Of a DNA stretch of 64,000 nucleotides, positions 26,438 through 34,844 are shown piece by piece. Under the pieces are notes generated by a model, which saw nothing but the letters and a program-made list of their open reading frames with translations, was not told where the DNA came from and ran no database searches. Made by a program: the position numbers and the translations under genes. Numbering within the stretch: position 1 is the first letter of the stretch; the number at the start of each line of letters is the position of its first letter. The stretch lies in NCBI GenBank assembly GCA_947496355.1, contig CANMCO010000008.1:1-64000 (forward strand), written 5' to 3'. Source of the DNA: an uncultured Aquimarina sp. GTDB lineage: Bacteria; Bacteroidota; Bacteroidia; Flavobacteriales; Flavobacteriaceae.

Positions 26438-27913
26438 TTATCGCCTACTATAATTTGGCGATTCTTTGGTAATAGTTACATCGTGTGGATGGCTTTCATT
26501 AATACCACTTGCCGTAATCTTTACAAAACGCCCATTATCTTGTAATGTGGTAATATCTTTGGCTCCACAATATCCCATACCTGCACGTAATCCCCCAATA
26601 AATTGATGAATACTTTCTAAAAGATCTCCTTTATAAGCTACACGACCAACAATTCCTTCGGGCACTAATTTCTTGATATCATCCTCTACATCCTGAAAAT
26701 ATCTATCCTTGGACCCTTTTTTCATAGCTTCTACAGATCCCATACCACGGTACGTCTTATACTTTCTTCCTTCATATATGACTGTTTCACCAGGAGATTC
26801 TTTTGTGCCCGCTAATAACGATCCAAGCATTACAGTATCCGCACCTGCGGCAATTGCTTTAGGAATATCTCCGGTGTATCTGATTCCTCCATCTGCAATC
26901 ACTGGAACGCCTGATCCTTTAATAGCACTTGCAACTTCTAATACAGCAGAGAACTGAGGAAACCCAACACCTGCTACTACCCTAGTGGTGCATATAGATC
27001 CAGGTCCTATTCCTACTTTTACTGCATCGGCTCCCGCTTCTACCAAATATTTTGCTGCATCTGCAGTTGCAATATTACCAACAATAACTTCTAGATCTGG
27101 AAATTTGGATTTCACCTCTTTTAATACTGAAACAACACCCTTGGTGTGTCCATGGGCTGTATCGATAACCACTGCATCCACACCAGATTTAACCAAGGCT
27201 TCTGCTCTATCAACAGCATCACCAGTTACTCCAATTGCGGCTGCAACTCGTAAACGTCCCAAGTTATCCTTATTCGCCATTGGTTTTAGGGTTAACTTAG
27301 TGATATCTCTAAAAGTTATTAAACCAACTAATGTATTTTCTTTATCTACTACTGGGAGTTTTTCGATCTTATTTTCCTGAAGAATAACTTCTGCCTGCTG
27401 TAACGATGTTCCTTCTCCTACTGTTACGAGATTACTACTTGTCATAACCTCTGATATAGGTCGGGCATCATTTTTCTCAAAACGAAGATCTCTATTGGTA
27501 ACAATCCCTATCAATTTATGGTTATCATCAACAATAGGAATTCCACCAATACTATGCTCTCGCATATTGTTTTTGGCATCAATGACTTTGGCATCTTTTG
27601 GTAAAGTTACGGGATCGATAATCATACCACTTTCTGCACGCTTAACTTTGCGAACTTTTATTGCCTGTTCCTCTATAGTCATATTCTTATGCAACACTCC
27701 TATTCCTCCTTCCTGAGCCATAGCAATAGCCATACGGCTTTCTGTAACGGTATCCATAGCTGCAGAAACTATAGGAACGTTAAGCGTAATATTTTTTGTA
27801 AACTTAGTCTGAATACTTACTTCTCTTGGCAGTACTTCTGAGAATGCTGGAACTAAAAGAACATCGTCGTAGGTAAGACCTTCACCAAGAATTTTGGAAT
27901 CGTGTGCTGTCAT
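26438..27913 (-). CDS. guaB: IMP dehydrogenase
   Basis: A 491-residue enzyme of GMP synthesis (IMP to XMP with NAD+). TIM-barrel start '[20 protein letters not shown]'; the paired CBS domains lie at about 95-215; the catalytic Cys is in '[17 protein letters not shown]'; the flap has '[20 protein letters not shown]'. I start at the ATG of 27913 rather than an in-frame TTG at 27922, because the -7 box at 27937-27944 puts transcription start only about 17 bases ahead. Monocistronic. Confidence 0.97.
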   Translation of the reverse strand: MTAHDSKILGEGLTYDDVLLVPAFSEVLPREVSIQTKFTKNITLNVPIVSAAMDTVTESRMAIAMAQEGGIGVLHKNMTIEEQAIKVRKVKRAESGMIIDPVTLPKDAKVIDAKNNMREHSIGGIPIVDDNHKLIGIVTNRDLRFEKNDARPISEVMTSSNLVTVGEGTSLQQAEVILQENKIEKLPVVDKENTLVGLITFRDITKLTLKPMANKDNLGRLRVAAAIGVTGDAVDRAEALVKSGVDAVVIDTAHGHTKGVVSVLKEVKSKFPDLEVIVGNIATADAAKYLVEAGADAVKVGIGPGSICTTRVVAGVGFPQFSAVLEVASAIKGSGVPVIADGGIRYTGDIPKAIAAGADTVMLGSLLAGTKESPGETVIYEGRKYKTYRGMGSVEAMKKGSKDRYFQDVEDDIKKLVPEGIVGRVAYKGDLLESIHQFIGGLRAGMGYCGAKDITTLQDNGRFVKITASGINESHPHDVTITKESPNYSRR

Positions 27914-27936
27914 TGCAATCAAAATTTAATTGCATG

Positions 27937-27944
27937 CAAATGTA
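27937..27944 (-). promoter_or_regulatory. Putative -7 box (TACATTTG) of guaB
   Basis: On the minus strand TACATTTG fits TAnnTTTG and lies 23 bases before the guaB ATG. No convincing -33 TTG at the usual distance. Confidence 0.5.
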
Positions 27945-28209
27945 CACCTTTTTTAATGAATAGACGGTCGATACTTATTTAATTTAATCTTCAGAATATG
28001 GAACTAGTCATATTACATAAATTTAAGCATACAAAAATATTCATCCACACACTTCCTTACAAGTAAAACATCGTTAAAAAGTAATTTTTAATCGTTAAAA
28101 AACACTTTTTTATCAACAAAACGTTTTTTTAACATTTTTTTAATGATTTTATTTTATCTTTCAACTACTGTAACCCCAAACTACAGAATAACCCCCAAAA
28201 TGAGTACCT

Positions 28210-28989
28210 ATGAAAACCCTATTATGCTTATTATTGTTATGCTTATGTGTTAATATTACAAGTGCCCAATTTACCGATGCGAATACCCAAAATCAAAAAT
28301 CCACTAATTACGAGAAAATAGAATTCAAGCCCAAGAATAACCTATTTATTAAAAGGATTATTCCAGTTGCATTGATTACTACTGGATTTTTACTTTCTAC
28401 TAGTAATTTTGAGAAATCACTTCAAAAAGATATAAGAAATACTGTAGGTAATGATTTCCAGTTTAGCATGGATGATTATACCAGGTACGCCCCTGTTATT
28501 CAATTATATGCCGCAGATATTTTAGGTGCAAAATCAAAGAATCATTGGTTCGACCAAACCAAAAACCTTATCCTATCATCCATCATAAGTAATGGAACTT
28601 CTACATTATTAAAAAAAGAAATCTATAAAGAAAGACCTGGTACCTATGGAGATGGTTCTACTCATGCAAACTCTTTTCCATCTGGTCATACTACAACTGC
28701 ATTCACTACAGCTACTGTTTTGTACGAAGAATTTATAGACACCAACCCTCTATTAGCATATAGTGGATATGCATTTGCAATTGCAACAGGTAGTTTAAGA
28801 CTAATGAACAATGCGCATTACCTCTCTGATGTATTGGTTGGTGCAGGGATAGGAATACTAGCAACAAGACTCGTTTATCATTTTGATAATCTTATCTCGT
28901 GGAATCCCTTCAAGAAAACAGATGGAATTGCTTTTGTTCCGCAATTTAATAATAACGGATTAGGGTTCTACTTTTCGAAAATTCTTTAG
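28210..28989 (+). CDS. PAP2-family phosphatase, secreted/membrane
   Basis: A 259-residue protein with signal peptide ('NITSAQ'). The three PAP2 motifs are K135-x6-R142-P143, P157-S-G-H160 and R197-x5-H203-x3-D207; the residue before R197 is Leu rather than the usual Ser. The family dephosphorylates lipid phosphates such as undecaprenyl pyrophosphate or phosphatidate. Hydrophobic helices surround the motifs. Monocistronic, converging with the NmrA-like gene 16 bases away. Confidence 0.92.
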   Translation: MKTLLCLLLLCLCVNITSAQFTDANTQNQKSTNYEKIEFKPKNNLFIKRIIPVALITTGFLLSTSNFEKSLQKDIRNTVGNDFQFSMDDYTRYAPVIQLYAADILGAKSKNHWFDQTKNLILSSIISNGTSTLLKKEIYKERPGTYGDGSTHANSFPSGHTTTAFTTATVLYEEFIDTNPLLAYSGYAFAIATGSLRLMNNAHYLSDVLVGAGIGILATRLVYHFDNLISWNPFKKTDGIAFVPQFNNNGLGFYFSKIL

Positions 28990-29005
28990 TTATCAAAAGC
29001 CTCTA

Positions 29006-29638
29006 TTAATAGGTAATACCCGGGGCTTTATGTAAATAGGTTTTATCGTGCAATTGACTTAGCATAAAATGTGCTACATCTGCTCTGGAAATTATCTTCG
29101 TTAGAATATAATGTCCAACCTTGGGACCGTGTTTATAATTTTCGCGTATTTTACCATTAAAAAGTTGACCCGGTCTTACTATTGTCCATTCTAATCCACT
29201 CTTTCTAATTAATTTCTCTTGTTTTGATTTATCCAAAAAATAGAAGAATAATATTACTGGGATAGTAAACAGGGTATAGTATAAACCAAGCCTATATCTA
29301 CTGTCATTGACTCCCAAAGATGTGATACAAATAAGTCGTCTCACCTCATTTTTATTCATAGCGTTAATAATATTATTAGTGCCTTTTGAAAGGATGGTTG
29401 TTTTAATAAAAAAACGTTTATGACCAAGAGCCGATAGCACCGCATCCTGACCTATAACAGCTCTTTCTACACTATTACTATCCAAAACATTCCCTTCCAA
29501 AATTCGAAGATTAGGATGTACCGTATGCACTTTTTTCGGGTTGCGAACTAGTACAGTGATCTCATGATCCTCATCTAACGCCCGTTTAATAAGCTCTTTA
29601 CCTGTCCCGCCTGTACCTCCTATAATTAGTAGTTTCAT
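29006..29638 (-). CDS. NmrA/SDR-like NAD(P)-binding protein
   Basis: A 210-residue Rossmann-fold protein: 'MKLLIIGGTGGTGKELIKRALDEDHEITVLVRNPKKV' is the nucleotide-binding start (GxxGxxG), followed by 'LEGNVLDSNSVERAVIGQDAVLSALG' and 'LICITSLGVND'. It is of the NAD(P)H-binding atypical SDR group, which includes oxidoreductases and redox sensors; the catalytic Tyr-Lys pair is not clear. A hydrophobic stretch (about 121-140) is unusual for the family. Single gene. Confidence 0.85.
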   Translation of the reverse strand: MKLLIIGGTGGTGKELIKRALDEDHEITVLVRNPKKVHTVHPNLRILEGNVLDSNSVERAVIGQDAVLSALGHKRFFIKTTILSKGTNNIINAMNKNEVRRLICITSLGVNDSRYRLGLYYTLFTIPVILFFYFLDKSKQEKLIRKSGLEWTIVRPGQLFNGKIRENYKHGPKVGHYILTKIISRADVAHFMLSQLHDKTYLHKAPGITY

Positions 29639-29972
29639 TTTTTCATATTCTGAATTTATAATCTCAAGCTAATTCTTTCAATATCCATATCAAAGTCTGA
29701 ATTACCGAATTGTTGTTTTTTATACATGAATCGTAACCATAAGAAAATCAACAACTTTTATACAACATTTCAAACCAAAATATCTTATAAACAAGGCGTT
29801 CCTTTTTAACATTTAAACTTTATCCAACAAGCTTCTTAAGAATACAAAATTAACGATAAGGGGAAATACCCCCTTGCAAAAATCCGTGTTTTCCCTCTAC
29901 CACAAGTGCATTATGAATGGTACTTTTGAGGAAACGAAAATAATTATTACCACATTCAAAAAATCACACATC
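29639..29972. other. Intergenic region, 334 bp
   Basis: Divergent spacer. A short G/C hairpin AAGGGG-AAATAC-CCCCTT lies at 29858-29875, 97 bases before the ATG at 29973. Frames from a TTG at 29874 or an ATG at 29910 extend the downstream gene but look less likely as starts. Otherwise nothing recognisable. Confidence 0.5.
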
Positions 29973-30308
29973 ATGATTGTTTCGAGGAAAATAGAAAGTT
30001 ATAGTATTCAGATTGTAAGTAATTATTCAGGTGGTGGTGGATACCAAATGGGTTTCGTTTATTTATACGGGGAAAACTTAAACTATCTGGGGCATTTAGG
30101 AATTATTAAAGATGGACAATCTTTACCTCAAAACAGACAGGACAGCAATGGAGTTTTAAACATTTATTTTCATGAAACCGAATTACAATCAATAATTGAT
30201 ACACTAAGAAATGAAAGATCGGTATCATTAGAGTTTAACCCTAGTTCAAAATGGGCGTCAATCAAAACGGACAAAGAATCAGTAAGCAAGGGGGAGCTTG
30301 CTGCATAA
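29973..30308 (+). CDS. Hypothetical small protein upstream of structured RNA copy A
   Basis: About 111 residues from ATG 29973 ('MIVSRKIESYSIQIVSNY'); in-frame upstream starts would add up to 33 residues of poor composition. No signal peptide. A Gly-rich stretch ('NYSGGGGYQMGFVYLYG') and a helix near 75-90 ('HETELQSIIDTLRNERSV') are the only notable features. I do not recognise the family. The stop is followed after four bases by the structured RNA at 30313-30481, which ends in a terminator-like helix. Confidence 0.65.
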   Translation: MIVSRKIESYSIQIVSNYSGGGGYQMGFVYLYGENLNYLGHLGIIKDGQSLPQNRQDSNGVLNIYFHETELQSIIDTLRNERSVSLEFNPSSKWASIKTDKESVSKGELAA

Positions 30309-30312
30309 TCAT

Positions 30313-30481
30313 AAAAGACCTGAAAAGGCCGGTGTTACTATAACTCTCACTTAACGCATGGGCCAGCTGGAAAACGAGAGTACCTAAAAAATATAAATTG
30401 TGAAAAATGTAATTGGTTCACAATCCGGCAACAGTGGAAGTGCGCTAAATCAATAGCAACTATCGTTTTTTCAGGTCTTTT
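30313..30481 (+). ncRNA. Unclassified structured RNA element, copy A
   Basis: About 169 nt, homologous to 33337-33504. Closing helix P1: GACCTGAAAA (30317-30326) with TTTTCAGGTC (30468-30477), extended by A/T pairs and followed by T-rich sequence. P2: ACTCTC (30343-30348) with GAGAGT (30376-30381). Its loop carries the invariant ATGGGCCAGC (30358-30367). P3: ATTGTGAA/TTCACAAT (30397-30404, 30417-30424). Then invariant GGCAACAGTGGAAGT (30427-30441). Predicted pseudoknot: TTAACGCA (30351-30358) with TGCGCTAA (30441-30448), one A-C mismatch. P4: ATAG-CAA-CTAT (30453-30463). I cannot assign it to a known riboswitch or ribozyme class. Confidence 0.8.
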
Positions 30482-30716
30482 ATGTTTTTAAAATTAAAGC
30501 CAATACTATTCCCTACTTCTAGAGATTCTTCTGTCAGTCAAGACATTATAAAGCAATAACACTATCGTTTGCTCTTCCCTATAAAACTCCAAACGGCATT
30601 CATTAAAAGTCGTTGATCAACATTTCTAACGCAAACAGCTAATTTCTTTTTAGAAAGAATCTGATTCACATACTTTTAGTGTAACATAAACGTAACACAA
30701 CTCAAAACCTAACCCC

Positions 30717-32357
30717 ATGAAAACTAATAAACTTTATGTTGCACTGCTTTGTCCTATACTCTTATTCTTTTGCTTTTCTTCCCTAAAAGCTCAAGTTACT
30801 ATATATCAACATTGTGGCTATGGTGGTTGGAATGCACAATTCGATGTTGGTAATTTCAATAGTAGTGCAATACGTACTGCTGGTGGGATTCCTAACGATG
30901 CCTCTTCATTAAAAATAGCAGACGGTTATCAGATAACTGTGTATAGTGGAGATAATTTTACCGGTAATACAACCACATACTCAAATGATGATGACTGCTT
31001 TGTAAATGAGGGATTTAATGATGTCATATCGTCTATCAAAGTAGAAACCCAGAATGTAGCTACCCTATACCAGCATTGCGGTTATACCGGATGGAACGCC
31101 AAATTTGGTGTCGGCAGTTTTAATAGCGCCGCGATACAGGCCGCTGGTGGTCGACCCAATGATGCTTCTTCTTTTAAAATTAATCAAGGATACCAGATGA
31201 CTGTGTATAGTGGAGATAATTTTACCGGTAATTCAATAACTTATAACAATACAGACAATTGTTTCTGGAACGAAGGATTCAACGATGTGATCTCATCATT
31301 TAAAATTGAAAAGAAAAATAATACCGGAGATTGGAGTAATTTCCCTTATCCTACTATAAATATTATAGACCAAGCATCATATCATAATGGTTCCCGAATA
31401 TTTTGGAATGCATTTCCAAATGCAGAGGAAACTATTAAGCAACTTATCCTGGAGGTTTGCAAAAAAATATATTATAACGACCGCGACAACCTATTAACAT
31501 TCAATAAATTAAACCTATATCTACGTGATGAAGGCGGAGTTGCTGCAAAATGGGGAAGCCCTCCAGAAATAAGTATAAAAATTAGTGTCCGTCATATTCA
31601 AAATGTATTTAATAGTCAAGGGGGAAATCTTCAAGCTGTAAAAGAAGAAATTGAAGGAATCTTATCTCATGAATGCACACATGCATATCAATGGGGACCA
31701 CGTAATGCGGGTGGCTACCAACAAGGAACCGAATTTTATGGTTTTATAGAAGGGCTGGCAGATTACGTAAGAATCTCTCTTGGGCGACACCCAGATCGTT
31801 CTCCAAGACGAGGAGGTAGCTGGACTAGCGGTTATACAACAACTGGATTCTTTATAAATTGGTTGGTAGATAATAAAGACCCTGAGTTTGCCATAAAATT
31901 TAATCATACCGCTAGAACATACGGTACTTGGTCCTGGGATTCAGCATGTAAGAATATATTAGGTGAAGGAGTACAATCACTTTGGAATCAATATCAGCAA
32001 AGTTTACGAAGCAGAATATCCAAAAATGATAGTGATATTACAAAAGAAAGTCAATATGATCATCATTTGGATTGTAATATGAAGAACACCATGACTTTTG
32101 ACAAAGAACAGGCAAGCATACAAGCAAAATTGTACCCAAATCCTGCGATTACTGAAATTAATATTCAAATTATAGGCAAGCAATATATCAAATCCAGTGA
32201 CATCGAAATACGAAACCTTTCTGGAAAACTAATTAAAGAACTACAATGTAAAGGAAATCAATGTAAAATTGATCTATTAGACTTGCAATCTGGAATTTAT
32301 ATAGCCATTATAAAAAACGGAAAGAACCGAATTAAAAAGAGAATCATTAAAAAATAA
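30717..32357 (+). CDS. Secreted basic-secretory-protein-like peptidase with two beta/gamma-crystallin domains and T9SS tail
   Basis: A 546-residue protein. Signal peptide 1-25 ('SSLKAQ'); beta/gamma-crystallin domains at about 27-111 and 116-199, each with 'YQHCGY.GWNA.F' and 'ITVYSGDNFTGN'; plant basic-secretory-protein (PF04450-like) domain at about 212-440 with zinc motif H318-E-C-T-H322 and downstream 'FIEGLADYVR'; C-terminal type IX secretion domain (about 470-546, 'LYPNPAITEINIQI' to 'IKKRIIKK'). Likely secreted by T9SS and attached or released. Crystallin domains often bind Ca2+ or carbohydrates. It shares the crystallin fold with the metalloprotease at 15000-16073. Confidence 0.9.
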   Translation: MKTNKLYVALLCPILLFFCFSSLKAQVTIYQHCGYGGWNAQFDVGNFNSSAIRTAGGIPNDASSLKIADGYQITVYSGDNFTGNTTTYSNDDDCFVNEGFNDVISSIKVETQNVATLYQHCGYTGWNAKFGVGSFNSAAIQAAGGRPNDASSFKINQGYQMTVYSGDNFTGNSITYNNTDNCFWNEGFNDVISSFKIEKKNNTGDWSNFPYPTINIIDQASYHNGSRIFWNAFPNAEETIKQLILEVCKKIYYNDRDNLLTFNKLNLYLRDEGGVAAKWGSPPEISIKISVRHIQNVFNSQGGNLQAVKEEIEGILSHECTHAYQWGPRNAGGYQQGTEFYGFIEGLADYVRISLGRHPDRSPRRGGSWTSGYTTTGFFINWLVDNKDPEFAIKFNHTARTYGTWSWDSACKNILGEGVQSLWNQYQQSLRSRISKNDSDITKESQYDHHLDCNMKNTMTFDKEQASIQAKLYPNPAITEINIQIIGKQYIKSSDIEIRNLSGKLIKELQCKGNQCKIDLLDLQSGIYIAIIKNGKNRIKKRIIKK

Positions 32358-32390
32358 ATTAATCATTCAGTTTTTTTAGATTACCACAAT

Positions 32391-32463
32391 AGGCGTCTGA
32401 ACATTTTAAATCACATTGTACTGAAAAGTATCCCCTATTTTTTATTTCTCAGGCGCCTTTTTG
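32391..32463 (+). terminator. Terminator-like helix with large loop
   Basis: AGGCGTCTGA (32391-32400) pairs with TCAGGCGCCT (32449-32458; one G-T pair) across a 48-nt loop, followed by TTTTTG. It lies 33 bases after the peptidase stop and 21 bases before the GH16 start. Confidence 0.7.
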
Positions 32464-32484
32464 ATAACATAACACTAGTAAAAA

Positions 32485-33330
32485 ATGAAAAAAATAACTA
32501 AACTCATTGTTATCTCTATACTAATATTCATATACTCCTGCGAGCAGGAAGAGTTAACCCAAACAGTAGATAAAACCTCTAAAGAAATAAATGCTAAATC
32601 TACCATTCACCCGGGCGTATGGCAAAATGTATTTACAGATGAATTTAATGGCACATCATATACTACTTTTAATAATACTTGGAACTATCTTTACCCATGG
32701 GGTAGTGACCATAATGGTTCTGCTCGTATGTATGGTAGTAAAGATGATCATAATCATATCTACAAAACCGGGCGTGGGTATTTGGTGATTAAAGCCTCAA
32801 GAATCAATTGGAACGAAGGTAATAGTGGTCATGATCCATGGTTACCGATTCGGTATCATTCTGGAGCTATTCATGCAAAGCAAAAAGTTAAAATAAATGA
32901 CACCTACCCAGAATGGTCTCTCGAAGCCCGAATCAAAGCTCCGTCATCTTATGGAACATGGCCTGCATTTTGGATCACTCATGATGGGCCATGGAATGCA
33001 GAAAGTGATATTATGGAATACAAAGGATCAAAAGTTTGCTGGCAAAATACCTGGGATTTGGGTTGGGAAGAGACGCTAACGAGAGTTTCTAATCCAGCTA
33101 CATGGCATACCTATAAAGTATGGATTACCAAAGAAGGTAACCATGTGGATATACATTATTATATTGACGGTATATGGAAAGCAAAACATAGAGGGAATTA
33201 TTTTACCAATAAAAACATGAATATTATCTTAAATCTACAGATGGAAGGAGCCTCTGGTAATTATGGTCCTAATGGTAATACATATATGCTAGTAGATTGG
33301 ATAAAAATTGATAGAAAAAAAAGAATCTAG
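32485..33330 (+). CDS. GH16-family glycoside hydrolase, lipoprotein
   Basis: A 281-residue lipoprotein (lipobox YSC, Cys19). The catalytic motif of GH16 is E173-S-D175-I-M-E178 in 'WNAESDIMEYKG'. Flanking strands fit the jelly roll ('SLEARIKAPSSYGTWPAFWI', 'TWHTYKVWITKEGNHVDIHYYIDG', 'MNIILNLQMEGASG'). It should cleave beta-linked glucans or galactans (laminarin, agar or similar); the specificity cannot be told. No SusCD pair is near, so it is not in a classical polysaccharide locus. RNA copy B starts six bases after its stop. Confidence 0.88.
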   Translation: MKKITKLIVISILIFIYSCEQEELTQTVDKTSKEINAKSTIHPGVWQNVFTDEFNGTSYTTFNNTWNYLYPWGSDHNGSARMYGSKDDHNHIYKTGRGYLVIKASRINWNEGNSGHDPWLPIRYHSGAIHAKQKVKINDTYPEWSLEARIKAPSSYGTWPAFWITHDGPWNAESDIMEYKGSKVCWQNTWDLGWEETLTRVSNPATWHTYKVWITKEGNHVDIHYYIDGIWKAKHRGNYFTNKNMNIILNLQMEGASGNYGPNGNTYMLVDWIKIDRKKRI

Positions 33331-33336
33331 TTAACC

Positions 33337-33504
33337 AAAAGGCCTGAAAAAATACATTTATATATCACACTCTTAATCATTTAGTATATGGGCCAGCCAA
33401 ACAAAGAGTAATATACACATCTGTCATAATTAATGATGTATTATTATTGGCAATAGTGGAAGTATACTAAAACAATGGCAACCATAATTTTTTCAGGTCT
33501 TTTT
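33337..33504 (+). ncRNA. Unclassified structured RNA element, copy B
   Basis: About 168 nt, homologous to 30313-30481. P1: GGCCTGAAAA (33341-33350) with TTTTCAGGTC (33490-33499), one G-U pair where copy A has A-U, then a T-run. P2: ACTCT (33369-33373) with AGAGT (33405-33409). Invariant ATGGGCCAGC (33388-33397). P3: ACATC/GATGT (33417-33421, 33435-33439). Invariant GGCAATAGTGGAAGT (33449-33463). Pseudoknot: TTTAGTATA (33380-33388) with TATACTAAA (33463-33471), 9 perfect pairs. P4: ATGG-CAA-CCAT (33475-33485). Most helix positions that differ from copy A keep pairing. Confidence 0.8.
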
Positions 33505-33865
33505 TATGCTATTTTAATCAAAATCTGTCTTACGCATCATGAGATGATGCACATACAATTATTTATAATCTAAGCTAGTAGAATACTATATACTAAATTT
33601 GTTTCTTTTGATCATTATTGTTTTTTTAAGAGTATTTTAAAAATCTCTTAAACTTTTGAACAAGAAGCCTATCATCATTTTGCCATCCCCTCTATTTTTC
33701 GTAACTTTAGTAAGAACTTCAATACCTAAACTGGAAACTTCCTTTTTTGATATTAGTATTACAAAAAAAGAACGGAACTATTTTCTAATCATCCCTTTCT
33801 TTTTATCCTTTAATGAGTTTTCATTAAACAGATCATAACGTAAAAGCAATCTTATTTCACATATT
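33505..33865. other. Leader/intergenic region before slipin gene
   Basis: A compact hairpin GCATCAT-GAG-ATGATGC (33534-33550) follows RNA copy B. A TAAATTTG box (33594-33601) fits the -7 consensus but has no clear -33 element. A 60-codon frame from a TTG at 33656 looks spurious (no start, biased composition). Confidence 0.5.
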
Positions 33866-34624
33866 ATGAACCCTTCAATAGTATTAAGTATTGTCATTGG
33901 GCTATTCTTTTTTGGAGGAATACGCATTGTTTTTGAATACAAAAGAGCTATAAAATTTCGATTTGGGAAATACATAAAAATACTACAACCAGGATTTAGA
34001 TGGATTATCCCCATTGTAGAAACCATTCAAGTGGTCGATGTTAGGGTGATCACGATTAACATTCTATCTCAAGAAGTTATGACAGAAGATAATGTACCAT
34101 GTAGTATTGATGGTGTTGTTTTTTTTAGAATTAATAATCCCGAAAAAGCTGTTCTTGAAGTTGAAGAATACAAATTTGCAATTTCGCAATTATCTCAAGC
34201 GGCTTTAAGAGATGTTTGTGGTAAAGTAGAATTAGATATTATTTTGTCTAAAAGAGAAGAAATGGGTAAAAATATTAAAGGTATAGTTGAATTAGAAACG
34301 AAAGAATGGGGGATTGAAATTATAGATGTAAAGATTAAAGACATTCAGCTACCAGAAAATATGAAAAGGATGATGGCTAATCAAGCAGAAGCAGAACGAT
34401 CAAGGCGAGCAAGAATTATTTTAGCCTTAGCTGAAGAGCAAGCAGCAGGCAAATTGCTTGAAGCAGGTAAATTAATTGATCAATCTCCATCTGCAATTAA
34501 ACTGAGGCTATATCAAACCTTATCAAACATAGCAGCAGAAAAGAACTCAACCATTCTTTTCCCCTTCCCAGAGGAAGTATTGCCAGCAAAGACAAAAAGA
34601 ACAAAGAAAAAATCTAAATCGTAA
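33866..34624 (+). CDS. Slipin (SPFH/band 7 protein)
   Basis: A 252-residue stomatin-like protein: N-terminal membrane segment (about 4-22), then the SPFH domain with 'FEYKRAIKFRFGKYIKILQPGFRWIIPIVETIQVVDVRVITINI', 'SIDGVVFFRINNPEKAVLEVEEYKFAISQLSQAALRDVCG', and the C-terminal coiled coil 'QAEAERSRRARIILALAEEQAAGKLLEAG'. Slipins form membrane rings or scaffolds and often work with NfeD proteases; no nfeD neighbour is present. It ends with a Lys-rich tail. Monocistronic as far as seen. Confidence 0.93.
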   Translation: MNPSIVLSIVIGLFFFGGIRIVFEYKRAIKFRFGKYIKILQPGFRWIIPIVETIQVVDVRVITINILSQEVMTEDNVPCSIDGVVFFRINNPEKAVLEVEEYKFAISQLSQAALRDVCGKVELDIILSKREEMGKNIKGIVELETKEWGIEIIDVKIKDIQLPENMKRMMANQAEAERSRRARIILALAEEQAAGKLLEAGKLIDQSPSAIKLRLYQTLSNIAAEKNSTILFPFPEEVLPAKTKRTKKKSKS

Positions 34625-34844
34625 AAAAACAGATATTTCCAATTTTGATAAAATTAATACTGATTTAGCGTAGTCTTTAGAATTTTAAACCATTTCAAAA
34701 TATTAAGTAGAACTATATTCGTGGTCTTTTAAGTTTAACCTTTACACAAATTTATTAGAAAAGTAATTCATCTATTCTATAACAGATAGATTCTTAAAAT
34801 TTAAGTTAACTAATATTCAATATGATACAGAGTGGTGTATCTTT

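Noticed and set aside
28155..28162. TATCTTTC as -7 box of the PAP2 gene.
   Set aside because: One mismatch at the last G and no -33 TTG at a suitable distance; too weak to list as a feature.
30313..30481. Possibility that the structured element is a SAM-I riboswitch, since it has GGCAAC, GCTAAA and GGGCC-like pieces.
   Set aside because: The order and pairing of the blocks do not fit SAM-I in either orientation; ATGGGCCAGC is in the wrong place and the pseudoknot differs.
30313..33504. Possibility that the two elements are integron attC sites or insertion-sequence ends.
   Set aside because: No RYYYAAC/GTTRRRY boxes, no integrase or transposase nearby, no target duplication visible, and the conserved blocks are internal rather than terminal.
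33656..33838. A 60-codon frame before the slipin gene.
   Set aside because: Starts only with TTG, has no homology I recognise, and ends just before the slipin ATG without coupling signals; hydrophobic runs reflect T-rich DNA.
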